A stretch of 64,000 bases of DNA from a bacterium. Lineage in GTDB: Bacteria; Bdellovibrionota; Bdellovibrionia; Bdellovibrionales; Bdellovibrionaceae. A program made the position numbers and the translations under genes. The DNA is taken from contig JAIELP010000001.1 in assembly GCA_019752925.1 (NCBI GenBank), positions 1 to 64,000 of the forward strand, read 5' to 3'. The notes beneath the pieces are model-generated. The model ran no database searches. It was not told the origin of the DNA and saw nothing but the letters and a program-made list of their open reading frames with translations. Below are positions 44,744 through 53,275 of this stretch, piece after piece (position 1 is the first letter of the stretch; each line of letters starts with the position of its first letter).

Positions 44744-45492
44744 GGTGCCAGGTCCTGAATCTTGTTACAGCAAGTCGTGCTCAGTTAATATCGGCCGATT
44801 ACTCATTCGATCTTTTTTAGATTTGAAATACTGATGTTTTGTTCCATACCGAAATCCTTCAGCTTTGTTCGAATCCGGGGCTGTGTTGAGCCAAGCTAAT
44901 GTTCCCACGGTATCAAAATTTAGAGTTGTATCTTCACAAACCGGAACGAGTAGATTCGATAAATTTAATTTTCCACGAAGCGTGCTGTATGTATAGTCTT
45001 GCACTTTTTCACACGTTCCGGCTGCTACAGGGTTTCTATAATTGTATTTGTAAGCGTTTAAAAAATAATTTGGATGTTGAAGAATGCATTTGTAATGTCG
45101 TCCGGCAAAGGTTTCATTAATTCTATTGCCTGCTCTTGTGAGTCTTTTGCTTGTTTTGTGCATGAATTGCTGCATGCATAGACTGACATTTGAATCCGGC
45201 GTTGAAGCTATTAAATGGTAGTGATTATTCATGAGCACGAAGCTATGAATTTGAAAATTATATTTTTTATTTACGGAGGTGAGTTCCTCACAAAATATAT
45301 TCCAAACGGCCTCCATCGGAATTTGAAACCAATCTCGGTTGATGCATCTTGCACTAATATTGTAAGGATATTCGGATTGAAGAATCGTTTTTAATCTGGG
45401 CATAGCTTGGGTAAATGCAAATTAAGTGGCGAGTTAAAAATAAATATACTGGGTTCTTAAATGTGGTGCGTCCGTAATCAGGACCTGGCACC
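44744..45492 (-). mobile_element. RAYT transposase unit bracketed by perfect inverted repeats
   Basis: GGTGCCAGGTCCTGA at 44744-44758 is exactly inverted as TCAGGACCTGGCACC at 45478-45492, enclosing one IS200-like/RAYT gene. This matches a REP-RAYT arrangement, in which the Y1 HUH transposase recognises REP-like palindromes. The right arm ends 7 bp before the tRNA-Ser(GCU) 3' end. Confidence 0.75.
44765..45403 (-). CDS. REP-associated tyrosine transposase (RAYT, IS200/TnpA-like)
   Basis: 212 aa. The HUH motif appears as MNNHYHLIA, with upstream FQIHSFVLM. The catalytic-Tyr helix is YKYNYRNPVAAG, and MQQFMHKTSKRL is the typical helix between them. The length fits RAYTs. A single-copy gene with flanking inverted REP-like sequences and no partner TnpB points to a domesticated RAYT rather than a full IS. 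No frameshift is seen. Confidence 0.85.
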   Translation of the reverse strand: MPRLKTILQSEYPYNISARCINRDWFQIPMEAVWNIFCEELTSVNKKYNFQIHSFVLMNNHYHLIASTPDSNVSLCMQQFMHKTSKRLTRAGNRINETFAGRHYKCILQHPNYFLNAYKYNYRNPVAAGTCEKVQDYTYSTLRGKLNLSNLLVPVCEDTTLNFDTVGTLAWLNTAPDSNKAEGFRYGTKHQYFKSKKDRMSNRPILTEHDLL

Positions 45493-45499
45493 GAAAAAT

Positions 45500-45592
45500 T
45501 GGCGGAGAGGGTGGGATTTGAACCCACGGTACCACTTTTGGTAGTACGAGTCTTTAGCAAAGACTTGGTTTCAGCCACTCACCCACCTCTCC
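45500..45592 (-). tRNA. tRNA-Ser (anticodon GCU)
   Basis: Read on the minus strand: acceptor GGAGAGG pairs with CCTCTCC, a D-arm with GTGAGTGGC, an anticodon stem AGTCT/AGACT around TTGCTAA (GCU), a long variable arm, a T-arm GGGTTCAAATCCC, G73 and encoded CCA. Confidence 0.94.
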
Positions 45593-45673
45593 GCTCGAAA
45601 AATGGTATATATCAGCTGAACAATTGCCTAAACGAATAGGCGAAGGTCTAAAGTGCCATAGCGTTTTTACCAA

Positions 45674-45703
45674 ATCAAGGTGTGACTTAACACAGCCCTT
45701 GAT
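45674..45703. repeat. Imperfect hairpin between divergent tRNA genes
   Basis: ATCAAGG-TGTG at 45674-45684 pairs with CACA-(GC)-CCTTGAT at 45691-45703, giving 11 bp with a 2-base bulge and a 6-base loop. It lies between tRNA-Ser(GCU) and tRNA-Arg, which diverge, so it is not an obvious terminator for either. It overlaps a possible -35 (TTGATT, 45699-45704) for tRNA-Arg. Confidence 0.35.
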
Positions 45704-45753
45704 TTTAGACCCTAATTTATGTAGAAAAGTCTTTCGCGATTAAAACACCATGT

Positions 45754-45830
45754 GCAACCGTAGTTCAGCTGGATAGAATACAACACTACGAATGTTGGGG
45801 TCCCAGGTTCGAATCCTGGCGGTTGCACCA
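45754..45830 (+). tRNA. tRNA-Arg (anticodon ACG)
   Basis: Acceptor GCAACCG pairs with CGGTTGC, a D-arm with AGTTCAGCTGGA, an anticodon stem CAACA/TGTTG around CTACGAA (ACG), a T-arm CAGGTTCGAATCCTG, discriminator A and encoded CCA. Upstream TTGATT (45699) and TAGAAA (45722) with 17-bp spacing could be its promoter. Confidence 0.95.
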
Positions 45831-45890
45831 TTTTTAAGCTTCCAATCAAAAATCATCCTAAAAAACACCCAGTTCAGCTAAGCTTTTAGC

Positions 45891-47108
45891 ATGCAAATTT
45901 TAATACCTGCGTTTTTGAGTCTTGTTTTAGTTATCTGTGTAGCTCGTTTTATGGGGATGCTGTTTAAAAAAATGAAGCAACCTCCGGTAATGGGTGAGGT
46001 AATCGGTGGTATTCTGTTAGGCCCTTCGGTATTTGGTTACTTTTTTCCGGAAGTTTCTGGAATAGTTTTTCATACAGACTCGATCAGTTTTTTAAAACAC
46101 ATCGCTGAAATTGGTATTCTACTTTATTTATTTTCGATGGGTCTTGAAATTGATTTGCCTCGCTTAAAACAATCGGCAAAATCAGCTCTTTTAATTTCGC
46201 ATTTTAGTATTGTGTTGCCTTTTGCGCTCGGTGTGGCTTTGGCCTATCAAATTCACGCTGGCTATGCTCCGGCAGGTATTGGTGTTTTGGAGTTTTCATT
46301 ATTCATTGGAGTATCGCTTTCAATTACAGCTTTTCCGGTGCTCGCGCGAATTTTGTCGGACTCGCCACTGCATAAAACCCGCTTAGGGGATTTGGCTTTA
46401 ACGTGCGCGGCTATCGATGACATCACAGCTTGGTGTTTAGTGGCTCTAGTTTCAGGTGTTATGAAATCTTCAGTGAGTGGAGCTATGCTAACTTTGGTGT
46501 TCACAGTAGTTTATATCGTATTGATGGCGTTAGCCGTACGACCTTACGTTGAAAAAATTGTTGCTAAAATCCAAGCCAATACTGAACACATCAGCGAAGC
46601 CATGCTGGCATTTGTAATTTTAGGAGCCTTAGGTTCGGCAGCCATTACAGAAATGATCGGCATTCACGGATTATTTGGAGCCTTTATGTTTGGCGCTATA
46701 ATCCCACATGATAGTATTGTGGCCCGCGACGTTACATCGCGCTTGCAGGATTTTGTGCGCATTCTATTTTTACCGGCCTTCTTTGCCATTACCGGATTAA
46801 AAACTCAATTGGGCTTGATAGCTGAAACTCAAGAATGGGCCCTTTGTGCTATAGTTATTGCTTTAGCAATTATAGGTAAATTTGGTGGAAGCTTTGTGGC
46901 CGCTAAAATTGCTGGGCATTCATCACGCGAGGCTTCTGTGTTGGGTATTTTAATGAATACCCGCGGCCTTGTAGAGCTTATTGTGTTAAATATTGGACTA
47001 CAAATAGGTGTATTAACTCCAACTTTATTTGCAATCTTGGTGATTATGGCATTGGTTACAACTTTTATGACCGGCCCACTTTTAAGGTTAGTGCCACCCA
47101 AAACATAG
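45891..47108 (+). CDS. Kef/CPA2-type cation:proton antiporter
   Basis: 405 aa with about 12 membrane helices. The family signatures are GEVIGGILLGPSVFGYFFPE, GLEIDLPRLK, and the ion-binding region AAIDDITAWCLVA with the Asp pair. IGIHGLFGAFMFGAIIP and GLVELIVLNIG follow. The C-terminal RCK/TrkA-N regulatory domain of KefB/C is absent, so it is a membrane-domain-only member that probably exchanges K+ or Na+ for H+. It begins 60 bp after tRNA-Arg. Confidence 0.88.
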   Translation: MQILIPAFLSLVLVICVARFMGMLFKKMKQPPVMGEVIGGILLGPSVFGYFFPEVSGIVFHTDSISFLKHIAEIGILLYLFSMGLEIDLPRLKQSAKSALLISHFSIVLPFALGVALAYQIHAGYAPAGIGVLEFSLFIGVSLSITAFPVLARILSDSPLHKTRLGDLALTCAAIDDITAWCLVALVSGVMKSSVSGAMLTLVFTVVYIVLMALAVRPYVEKIVAKIQANTEHISEAMLAFVILGALGSAAITEMIGIHGLFGAFMFGAIIPHDSIVARDVTSRLQDFVRILFLPAFFAITGLKTQLGLIAETQEWALCAIVIALAIIGKFGGSFVAAKIAGHSSREASVLGILMNTRGLVELIVLNIGLQIGVLTPTLFAILVIMALVTTFMTGPLLRLVPPKT

Positions 47109-47194
47109 GTGTGTTTTACGAATACGTCGATTGTTAATAACAGATGTTTTAAACTAACAGAATTTATTGTAGTTTATTTGCCAGAGGCATACAT

Positions 47195-48436
47195 ATGGAC
47201 ACTTCCAATACAGCAACACCCGGCACGCCCATTAAATTTGTTTTTACACCCTATCAAAAATTTGTAATTGGCATATTAGCTTTTTTGCAATTTACAATTA
47301 TTTTAGATTTTATGATTATGTCGCCCTTAGGTGCCATCATGATGCCGGCTTTAAATATGACACCCGCGCAATTTGGATTAGTGGTTTCAGCCTATGCCTT
47401 TAGTGCCGGTATATCCGGAATTTTAGCAGCGGGTTTCGCAGATAGTTTTGATCGTAAAAAAATATTAATGTTTTTTTATGTGGGTTTTTTAGTTGGAACA
47501 TTTCTCTGTGGTGCGGCTAATAGTTATGAGTTTTTATTGGGTGCACGGATTGTAACCGGTATTTTTGGCGGCGTTGTGGGTTCAGTCGTGTTGGCTATTA
47601 CCACAGACTTATTTGCTTTTCAGCAGCGCGGGCGCGTAATGGGATTTATTCAAACTGCGTTTGCGGCCAGCCAAGTGTTAGGTATTCCCATCAGTTTGTA
47701 TTTAGCCAATAAGTGGAACTGGCACATGCCTTTTATGATGATAGTGGCTATCGGCGCCTTAGCCGGCCTTTTAATTTTGTTAAAACTAAAGCCCATTGCG
47801 GAACATTTAAAAATTAAAAGTGATCGCAATCCCGTTCATCATTTGTGGTTAACGGTTAAGAGCGTGAGTTATTTAACGGCCTTTTCAACCTCAGCTTTAA
47901 TGAGCTTGGGTGGGTTTATGTTAATGCCATTTATGAGTGCCTTCACGGTTAATAATGTGGGCATTGATATGGAGCATCTGCCAATGATTTATTTAATTAC
48001 GGGCCTCTCCGCAATTTTTACTGGACCGCTGGTTGGTAAAGCTGCAGATAAATACGGTAAATTTAAAGTATTTTTATGGGGTGCTATTTTTACAATTATC
48101 ACGGTTAATATTTTTACCCATTTAGGGGTAACACCGCTTTGGATTGTTATTACTATTAACGTTGTTATGTTTGCTTCAATTTTTTCAAGAATGATTCCAT
48201 CGCAGGCGTTAATATCGAGTATTCCCGAGCCACAAAATCGTGGATCTTTTATGGCGGTGAACTCGTCGTTACAGCAAATATCCGGTGGAGTGGCTTCGAT
48301 GATAGCGGGTCTTATTGTGGTTATTCACTCAAACGGTCGAGTGGAGCACTTTGAAATATTGGGCTACTTACTTGTGGCCACCACTCTTATTTCTGTTTAT
48401 TTGATGTATGTGATCAGTCGACGTTACGAAAAATAA
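47195..48436 (+). CDS. MFS transporter
   Basis: 413 aa with 12 predicted helices. DFMIMSPLGAIMMPALNMTP in helix 1 and AAGFADSFDRKK (loop 2-3 motif) place it in the AraJ/Bcr-like drug or sugar efflux group. VGKAADKYGKFKVF is the second half's equivalent motif. The substrate is unknown. It converges on alkD-like with a 1-bp gap. Confidence 0.85.
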   Translation: MDTSNTATPGTPIKFVFTPYQKFVIGILAFLQFTIILDFMIMSPLGAIMMPALNMTPAQFGLVVSAYAFSAGISGILAAGFADSFDRKKILMFFYVGFLVGTFLCGAANSYEFLLGARIVTGIFGGVVGSVVLAITTDLFAFQQRGRVMGFIQTAFAASQVLGIPISLYLANKWNWHMPFMMIVAIGALAGLLILLKLKPIAEHLKIKSDRNPVHHLWLTVKSVSYLTAFSTSALMSLGGFMLMPFMSAFTVNNVGIDMEHLPMIYLITGLSAIFTGPLVGKAADKYGKFKVFLWGAIFTIITVNIFTHLGVTPLWIVITINVVMFASIFSRMIPSQALISSIPEPQNRGSFMAVNSSLQQISGGVASMIAGLIVVIHSNGRVEHFEILGYLLVATTLISVYLMYVISRRYEK

Positions 48437-48437
48437 A

Positions 48438-49202
48438 TTATTTTTTACGATTTTCTTTTCGCTTTTTTAATAAAGGCTGTTTAACTTGAGCTGGCAGTTT
48501 TTCACTAGCTGCCACCCATGCAATTGGGCTTAATTGGTGTAAATTGTTTTCTATATATTTAATAGTTTCACGTGGATACACGTTATACATTTCGCGAATT
48601 GTCCAGCCTACGCCCTTTTGAACGTAATATTCCGGAGCTTTAAAATGTGGGTTTACCAGAGTAGCTGCCGTGGCAAAGTCCAGCGGGTTAGAGCGCATAC
48701 GCGAGTAGTAGTAAGTTCCCACCATTGAACAGCGTCTGTGCCATGAGTTTTTGTGTTTGTTCCATTTTTTATAGGTAGGTAAAAGCAAATGTGGGGAGTG
48801 GTCAAACATGCGGCCCAGAGTTGAACAGTAGGCATCTGAATGGGCCCAGTTATCGATTTGAGTAATCCAATTTAAAATCTTTTTATGGTTCTTAATTAAA
48901 AACTTTTCGTCCTGTTGATCGAGCCAATAAAGCGCCACAATTTTAGCGTCGAAAATATCAGACTCAAACCACAGCTTTTGCATATCTTCAAATAAATGCT
49001 CAGCGTGAGACTCTGCCTTGGTTTTAAAAAGTGTAGCTAAAAAATTTCGTACAGTGGGCATAGAGTGATTTAAAAATTTAAGTTTAGAAGTTTCCATGCC
49101 GTTACCCTTGATATAATCCTCGGGCTTAAAGGCGCCAAATTTTTTTGGAGCAATTTTAATTAATTTTTTTTCGATTTCTAATGTGAATTTAGATTTTTTC
49201 AT
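48438..49202 (-). CDS. DNA alkylation repair protein (AlkD-like)
   Basis: 254 aa, all-helical HEAT-like repeats. Typical segments are IDNWAHSDAYCS, WHRRCSMVGTYYYSR and YYVQKGVGWTIREM, which match the DNA-alkylation-repair (AlkD/AlkC) family of base-excision glycosylases for alkylated purines. The Trp and Asp of the W-x-H-S-D segment fit the AlkD active site. It is divergent from the small protein at 49247. Confidence 0.85.
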   Translation of the reverse strand: MKKSKFTLEIEKKLIKIAPKKFGAFKPEDYIKGNGMETSKLKFLNHSMPTVRNFLATLFKTKAESHAEHLFEDMQKLWFESDIFDAKIVALYWLDQQDEKFLIKNHKKILNWITQIDNWAHSDAYCSTLGRMFDHSPHLLLPTYKKWNKHKNSWHRRCSMVGTYYYSRMRSNPLDFATAATLVNPHFKAPEYYVQKGVGWTIREMYNVYPRETIKYIENNLHQLSPIAWVAASEKLPAQVKQPLLKKRKENRKK

Positions 49203-49246
49203 GCGTGAGAGCTTAACTTTTAAAAATAAGTTTGTATACTGAAGCT

Positions 49247-49678
49247 ATGAATACAAAATTAATTTTAAAAGTATTAACACTTACATTTGGTTTACTCTTG
49301 GTTATTATGGCCAGCCAATATTCAAGCTCGGGTGGCATGAAGGCCGCCATTAATAGCCTATTTGGTGTAGATACAGCCGGCCAGCAAAAGCTTAACTGGT
49401 GCGCCGATCACGTAGTTGACTTTACTTGGCTATCTACCGAAGTGCCTGAAAGGCTTAAAAAACTTGATATACCCACACTTCGTGAAGACTATTGCGAGCT
49501 TAAAACTGAGGCTATTCAAGGTGTTAACCTGGATAAAGTGCAATGGGTTTCATTGGCCGAAAGCAGTGGAGCCACTGGAATTAAGGCACTTTTAGAGTGG
49601 AACCAGTCTTTAGGGCTTTTTAGGTCCGGCGGATTGCCCTTTAAATCATCAAGCTTAAGTCGAGAGCTACAAAAATAA
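49247..49678 (+). CDS. Hypothetical protein with N-terminal membrane helix
   Basis: 143 aa from the ATG at 49247 (a TTG at 49232 would only add five residues). One hydrophobic segment (about 4-24) is followed by a soluble region with LNWCADHVVDFTWLS and LREDYCELKTEAIQG. The two cysteines might form a disulfide outside the cytoplasm. I do not recognise the family. It ends 49 bp before tRNA-Asn. Confidence 0.55.
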   Translation: MNTKLILKVLTLTFGLLLVIMASQYSSSGGMKAAINSLFGVDTAGQQKLNWCADHVVDFTWLSTEVPERLKKLDIPTLREDYCELKTEAIQGVNLDKVQWVSLAESSGATGIKALLEWNQSLGLFRSGGLPFKSSSLSRELQK

Positions 49679-49688
49679 GCCCTCGCGC

Positions 49689-49717
49689 TTGACGAACCTG
49701 AGTGATTTCGTTAATTT
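49689..49717 (+). promoter_or_regulatory. Probable tRNA-Asn promoter
   Basis: TTGACG (49689-49694), 17-bp spacer and TAATTT (49712-49717), ending 10 bp before the mature 5' end of tRNA-Asn. The spacing and position suit a sigma-70 tRNA promoter. Confidence 0.55.
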
Positions 49718-49727
49718 GACTGCTCGT

Positions 49728-49803
49728 TCAGATGTAGCTCAGTTGGTAGAGCAAGCGACTGTTAATCGCTTGGTCGCAGGTTCGAGTCCTGCCATCTGAG
49801 CCA
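49728..49803 (+). tRNA. tRNA-Asn (anticodon GUU), integration site
   Basis: Acceptor TCAGATG pairs with CATCTGA, a D-arm with GCTCAGTTGGTAGAGC, an anticodon stem AGCGA/TCGCT around CTGTTAA (GTT), a T-arm CAGGTTCGAGTCCTG, G73 and encoded CCA. The complementary strand of its 3' half encodes the C-terminus of the serine recombinase that follows, marking the left end of an integrative element. Confidence 0.96.
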
Positions 49804-51378
49804 TTTTTTATCGGACGCTACCGTTTCCTCAGGAGCGGTGAACAGGTCCGAAACTCTCCAGATAATAAGTACCTCCCCCGAGGGGGACATCTCAATCTTC
49901 TCGATAATTTGTCTTAAAAAATGCCGCTGATTGATAGGATCTGCTTTTTTCATCTTAAGAAAAATTTTTAGAGCGTTCGATTTAATAGATCGAAGGTCTG
50001 AAACTGAAGATTTCAAAAAGTCCTTTTTGTCTACCAATTCTTGAATCTGTTCACCGATATGTTTTCTCGATTTTCTAACTTCATTGATTTGATCCTCGAG
50101 CCATTGCGTTACCGTATCAGACGGAGCAGCTATGGTTGTTAGGTTCGTTAAAATCAATGTCTCTTTATTTTTAATCTCAAACAGTTCCTTATTATATTCC
50201 TCAATTCTTGCCTCAATGAGCCTGACCTGATGCTCCTTAGAATCTGAGAGGGCTTTGGATTTTGTCTCAATCTCAATTTCATCTTCAAATGTGTTCGACA
50301 AGCTTTTAAGAATTTTCTGTTCGATCTTATCAGCGTCAATACGCATCTTTGTCTTTGAATCGAAATAGTAACAAACCTTCTTACCGCTTCTGCTGGTGCC
50401 CGAATGACCCGAAAATGAACTGCCATTTTTGTGAAATAATAGGCCCGTCAGCAGATAGATTTTGTCACCTCGTCGATTCATGTTGGTACGTAGTGACTCA
50501 TGCTGTGCAAGAGCCGCCTGAACCTTTTCAAAAAGGTGTCTATTGATAACTTCGCCGAAAGGCAGTTTGACGACAGTCTGCTGTTCGTCCTGAATGCCAT
50601 GCCTTACCAGCAGTTCACCGACAAGTTTTCTACATTCAAAAAGTTTCTTCAGGCTTGAAAACGTAAAATAGTTTCCTGATTTATTTTTTATTCCAAGGGT
50701 CTTCGCCAGCTCCAAAGTCTCTGCAACACTCCCGCAAGCAACGAACTTTTCCATTAGAAGCTCTATATTTTTCAGTTCTTCTGGAACTGGAACCCATGAG
50801 CCTTTCTTCAAAGTATCTCGTTCAAATCCATAAATTATCGACCCACCGTTAATCTTGCCTTCTCTGAGAGCAGCAGCACGAAGAGTATTCTTAACCCGTT
50901 CAATAGTCAGAGATCTTTCAAACTGTGCCGCTGAGCCCAACATTCCGATCAGCATTTCACCAGCTGCAGAGTGAAGATTCACTCCAGGCAAGCTTCGGAT
51001 ATAAACGGCTACTCCAAACTCCTTACAAGTTTGAAGCGTTTCCAAAAGATGAGCCAATATTCTGCTGAGGCGGGAAATTTCTTCGATAATAAGAAACTTA
51101 ATTTTCTTGGCCCTAATTAAGGACATCAGAACCTTAAGCTTTTTTCGATCACGATCAGCACCACTGGCAGCAGATTCCTCAATTAAGACATATTTTACTG
51201 TGTGTTTGATGCCTAGCTGATTCGATAGCTGTTCGGCGTACTTTAGGCCGTAATATTCTTGCTTCTTCAATGACTCGGCTTCTACTAGGGCATCAGTAGA
51301 TGCTCTTCCATAAATCACTCCGACCAAGGCATCACACATCTGCGAAGTGTTTTCCGATTTAGTTTTTCGATTCTTCAT
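49762..51378 (-). CDS. Large serine recombinase/integrase
   Basis: 538 aa. The resolvase domain has IYGRASTDAL with the catalytic Ser and Arg, IIEEISRLSR, and AAGEMLIGMLGSAAQFER. The recombinase domain carries NGGSIIYGFERD. The region usually forming a zinc ribbon (TGLLFHKNGSSFSGHSG) has lost its cysteines. A long coiled coil (about 400-480) follows. The last residues, WLRWQDSNLRPSD, and the TAA stop are the complement of tRNA-Asn 49762-49803, so the C-terminus is supplied by the attachment site. The start overlaps the zinc-finger-like gene by 20 bp. Confidence 0.88.
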   Translation of the reverse strand: MKNRKTKSENTSQMCDALVGVIYGRASTDALVEAESLKKQEYYGLKYAEQLSNQLGIKHTVKYVLIEESAASGADRDRKKLKVLMSLIRAKKIKFLIIEEISRLSRILAHLLETLQTCKEFGVAVYIRSLPGVNLHSAAGEMLIGMLGSAAQFERSLTIERVKNTLRAAALREGKINGGSIIYGFERDTLKKGSWVPVPEELKNIELLMEKFVACGSVAETLELAKTLGIKNKSGNYFTFSSLKKLFECRKLVGELLVRHGIQDEQQTVVKLPFGEVINRHLFEKVQAALAQHESLRTNMNRRGDKIYLLTGLLFHKNGSSFSGHSGTSRSGKKVCYYFDSKTKMRIDADKIEQKILKSLSNTFEDEIEIETKSKALSDSKEHQVRLIEARIEEYNKELFEIKNKETLILTNLTTIAAPSDTVTQWLEDQINEVRKSRKHIGEQIQELVDKKDFLKSSVSDLRSIKSNALKIFLKMKKADPINQRHFLRQIIEKIEMSPSGEVLIIWRVSDLFTAPEETVASDKKWLRWQDSNLRPSD

Positions 51379-51646
51379 TTAAATCCTTAAATTTTTCGCG
51401 CACCAAGTCCCAGTCAGGTGCGCCGCTGAAAATAATTTTACAGGATTTAACTTCGATGACGTTGCATGATTTGGTGCGAGTGTTTTTCTTCTTATTTTTT
51501 AACCATCGCTGTTTTTTTCTGGCAAGTTCACATGCGATGCAGGAGCTGCTCCATTGGCCAGGACCCTTGGTATAATACTGAATAAGGGGTAATTTCCTTT
51601 TACATGACGTACATAGTTTATAAGATGTAGTCGAAGCGCAACTCAT
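51359..51646 (-). CDS. Small zinc-ribbon-like protein
   Basis: 95 aa. CTSCKRKLPLIQYY and SSSCIACELARKKQRW give a C-x2-C...C-x2-C treble-clef-like zinc site, then a basic stretch (KNKKKNTR) likely to touch nucleic acid. It is encoded immediately upstream of, and overlapping, the serine recombinase. A recombination directionality factor or accessory DNA-binding role is possible but only inferred. Confidence 0.6.
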   Translation of the reverse strand: MSCASTTSYKLCTSCKRKLPLIQYYTKGPGQWSSSCIACELARKKQRWLKNKKKNTRTKSCNVIEVKSCKIIFSGAPDWDLVREKFKDLNEESKN

Positions 51647-51686
51647 TTGATTGAGATTGCATCAGATCAGAAGGATATTTAATGGG

Positions 51687-51707
51687 TGTCCTGCTACTAC
51701 TAGGACA
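51687..51707 (-). terminator. Weak hairpin at the 3' end of the 345-aa gene
   Basis: TGTCCT (51687-51692) and AGGACA (51702-51707) form a 6-bp stem with a 9-base loop overlapping the stop of the minus-strand gene. There is no strong U-tract, so termination is uncertain. Confidence 0.3.
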
Positions 51708-52737
51708 TTACACTGGTAATAAATGCTTTCATGGACAAATCTTTTTCATCGAGCGCTATTCGCAGTTCTCTATTAATTTTAGATCGATCAATAATTCGGT
51801 CAAAGACAAAAGATTCGCGATCCCAGTCCCGATACTTACACATAACTAAAATTGAAATCAGCTCACCTGGTGAACGCCAAAGGCGATTTGAAATATAGTA
51901 TATAAGTTCTCTAAACGGATCAAAACCATGTTTGCTGGTATCTTTCAATGTAATACGCTTTGTGATTCTTGAAGAAACATGGGCTGATGCTGCGGAGGTA
52001 GGGTTCTTAGACAGATAGGAAAAGCATAAAAAATCATTATCTAAACTCTCTTGTGAATGGTAGATGGGAGGACTTAGAAAACCATAAGGCTGCCACTTCT
52101 CAATAGAACCAATTTTATGAATCAATTTTTCTAAATCAGACGCCTGGTAATTCTTCGACTTAAAATCCAAATTATTTGCATTGAGAAATTCACTAAATAC
52201 TTTCTCAATGAACTTTTGAAATGACCACTGAGCAGAAGTTTCGAAATAAATCAGAAATTTACTCATTAAAAATTTTGGGAGCGTTAATGTTAGCTCAAGA
52301 AAATCATCTTTTTTGAAAATACAGGGATTTCCATTTTCTGTGAATTCAAATTCCATTTTTCTGAACTTATAGATTTGATATAGGCCATTCAAAATGAAAA
52401 CATCCTCTTCTCGATCTAGCCAATTATTGAGATATATCTCAGAAAGAATTTGGTTCGGATTCTTAGACTTATTCAAAGCCATTTCGATTACATGGTGTAA
52501 ATATCGATTTAAAAGAGTATCCAAAGAAACACCCAAAAATGCCGCTCGTTCCTCAAGTCTGTGAGCCTGCATAGGATCATTTAATGATCGCAATTTTCTA
52601 TTTCTTTCAAAAATGCGTACTACTTTTTCTGACCTTCTATTTTTAAGAAGGTATTCGAATACACTAGTCTCAAACTCGTCATTCAAGGGGAATCCAATTT
52701 CGTAAATCCTAGGGGCGTCTTTTTTCACCTTATTCAC
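51700..52737 (-). CDS. Hypothetical element protein
   Basis: 345 aa, soluble, rich in charged and aromatic residues, no signal peptide or membrane segment. Early RRSEKVVRIFERNRKLRSL is strongly basic, and LEERAAFLGVSLDTLLNRYL could be a helix-turn-helix-like helix pair. No family is recognised. It is transcribed towards the recombinase genes, with a 127-bp divergent region before the plus-strand replication-type genes. Confidence 0.5.
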   Translation of the reverse strand: MNKVKKDAPRIYEIGFPLNDEFETSVFEYLLKNRRSEKVVRIFERNRKLRSLNDPMQAHRLEERAAFLGVSLDTLLNRYLHHVIEMALNKSKNPNQILSEIYLNNWLDREEDVFILNGLYQIYKFRKMEFEFTENGNPCIFKKDDFLELTLTLPKFLMSKFLIYFETSAQWSFQKFIEKVFSEFLNANNLDFKSKNYQASDLEKLIHKIGSIEKWQPYGFLSPPIYHSQESLDNDFLCFSYLSKNPTSAASAHVSSRITKRITLKDTSKHGFDPFRELIYYISNRLWRSPGELISILVMCKYRDWDRESFVFDRIIDRSKINRELRIALDEKDLSMKAFITSVMS

Positions 52738-52863
52738 ATTTCTAATTATAACAAAATGGTTGGGGAGTTCACTATTTATCGAAAGGTAGCAGGACCCACA
52801 TGGCTGATTGGAATTCGATATGGCAAGTTGATTTAGGCAACAAAGCCAAGAAAGGAGGTAACA

Positions 52864-53229
52864 ATGAACACAGATACAATATCACTATTCGATGAGATTT
52901 TGAGCTCTGCAATGCCAAGAATGCCAGTTTCTTTTAATCCATCTGAATCAGAAAGAGAATCCCTAAGACAGGATGTTGAACAGACCGTAAGAATTTCTGT
53001 TCGAAATCTTGAGAAAGGAGAAAGCAGATCTGCTTTTGAAGTTGATAAAACTTCGAAAGATGCAATTTACGCTAAGATTTCCATTCAAATGGAAGGCAAT
53101 CCACTTAAGGCAAAAATTGCAAAAAGTTATGCAAAAAACTTGTTTAAGGACTGGGAACTACTCGTTCGAAGTTCTGAAGCATTCAGTTTACTAAAGCATG
53201 AAACAAAGAATTTAGTGAATGGGAAATAA
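52864..53229 (+). CDS. Hypothetical small protein at the head of the polymerase operon
   Basis: 121 aa, mostly helical, acidic at the start and basic at the end (KAKIAKSYAKNLFKDWELL). It has a near-consensus ribosome-binding site (AAAGGAGGT, 6 bp before the ATG), so it should be well translated. No family is recognised. A 22-bp palindrome separates it from the ParB-like gene. Confidence 0.55.
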   Translation: MNTDTISLFDEILSSAMPRMPVSFNPSESERESLRQDVEQTVRISVRNLEKGESRSAFEVDKTSKDAIYAKISIQMEGNPLKAKIAKSYAKNLFKDWELLVRSSEAFSLLKHETKNLVNGK

Positions 53230-53236
53230 AGAGTGG

Positions 53237-53258
53237 GGCCGCGACATATGTCGCGGCC
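53237..53258. promoter_or_regulatory. 22-bp perfect palindrome between element genes
   Basis: Each half is GGCCGCGACAT, giving a GC-rich 9-bp stem with a 4-base loop, or a 22-bp two-fold symmetric DNA site. It is unusual in this AT-rich sequence. A short TTATTT follows on the plus strand, so partial termination or attenuation between the strongly translated 121-aa gene and the ParB-like gene is possible. A protein-binding site (parS-like or operator) is the alternative. Confidence 0.5.
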
Positions 53259-53275
53259 TTATTTGGAGAATTAAA

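Noticed and set aside
49762..49803. WQDSNLRPSD as a conserved protein domain
   Set aside because: This peptide is simply the complement of the tRNA-Asn gene; similar tails are commonly annotated for this reason.
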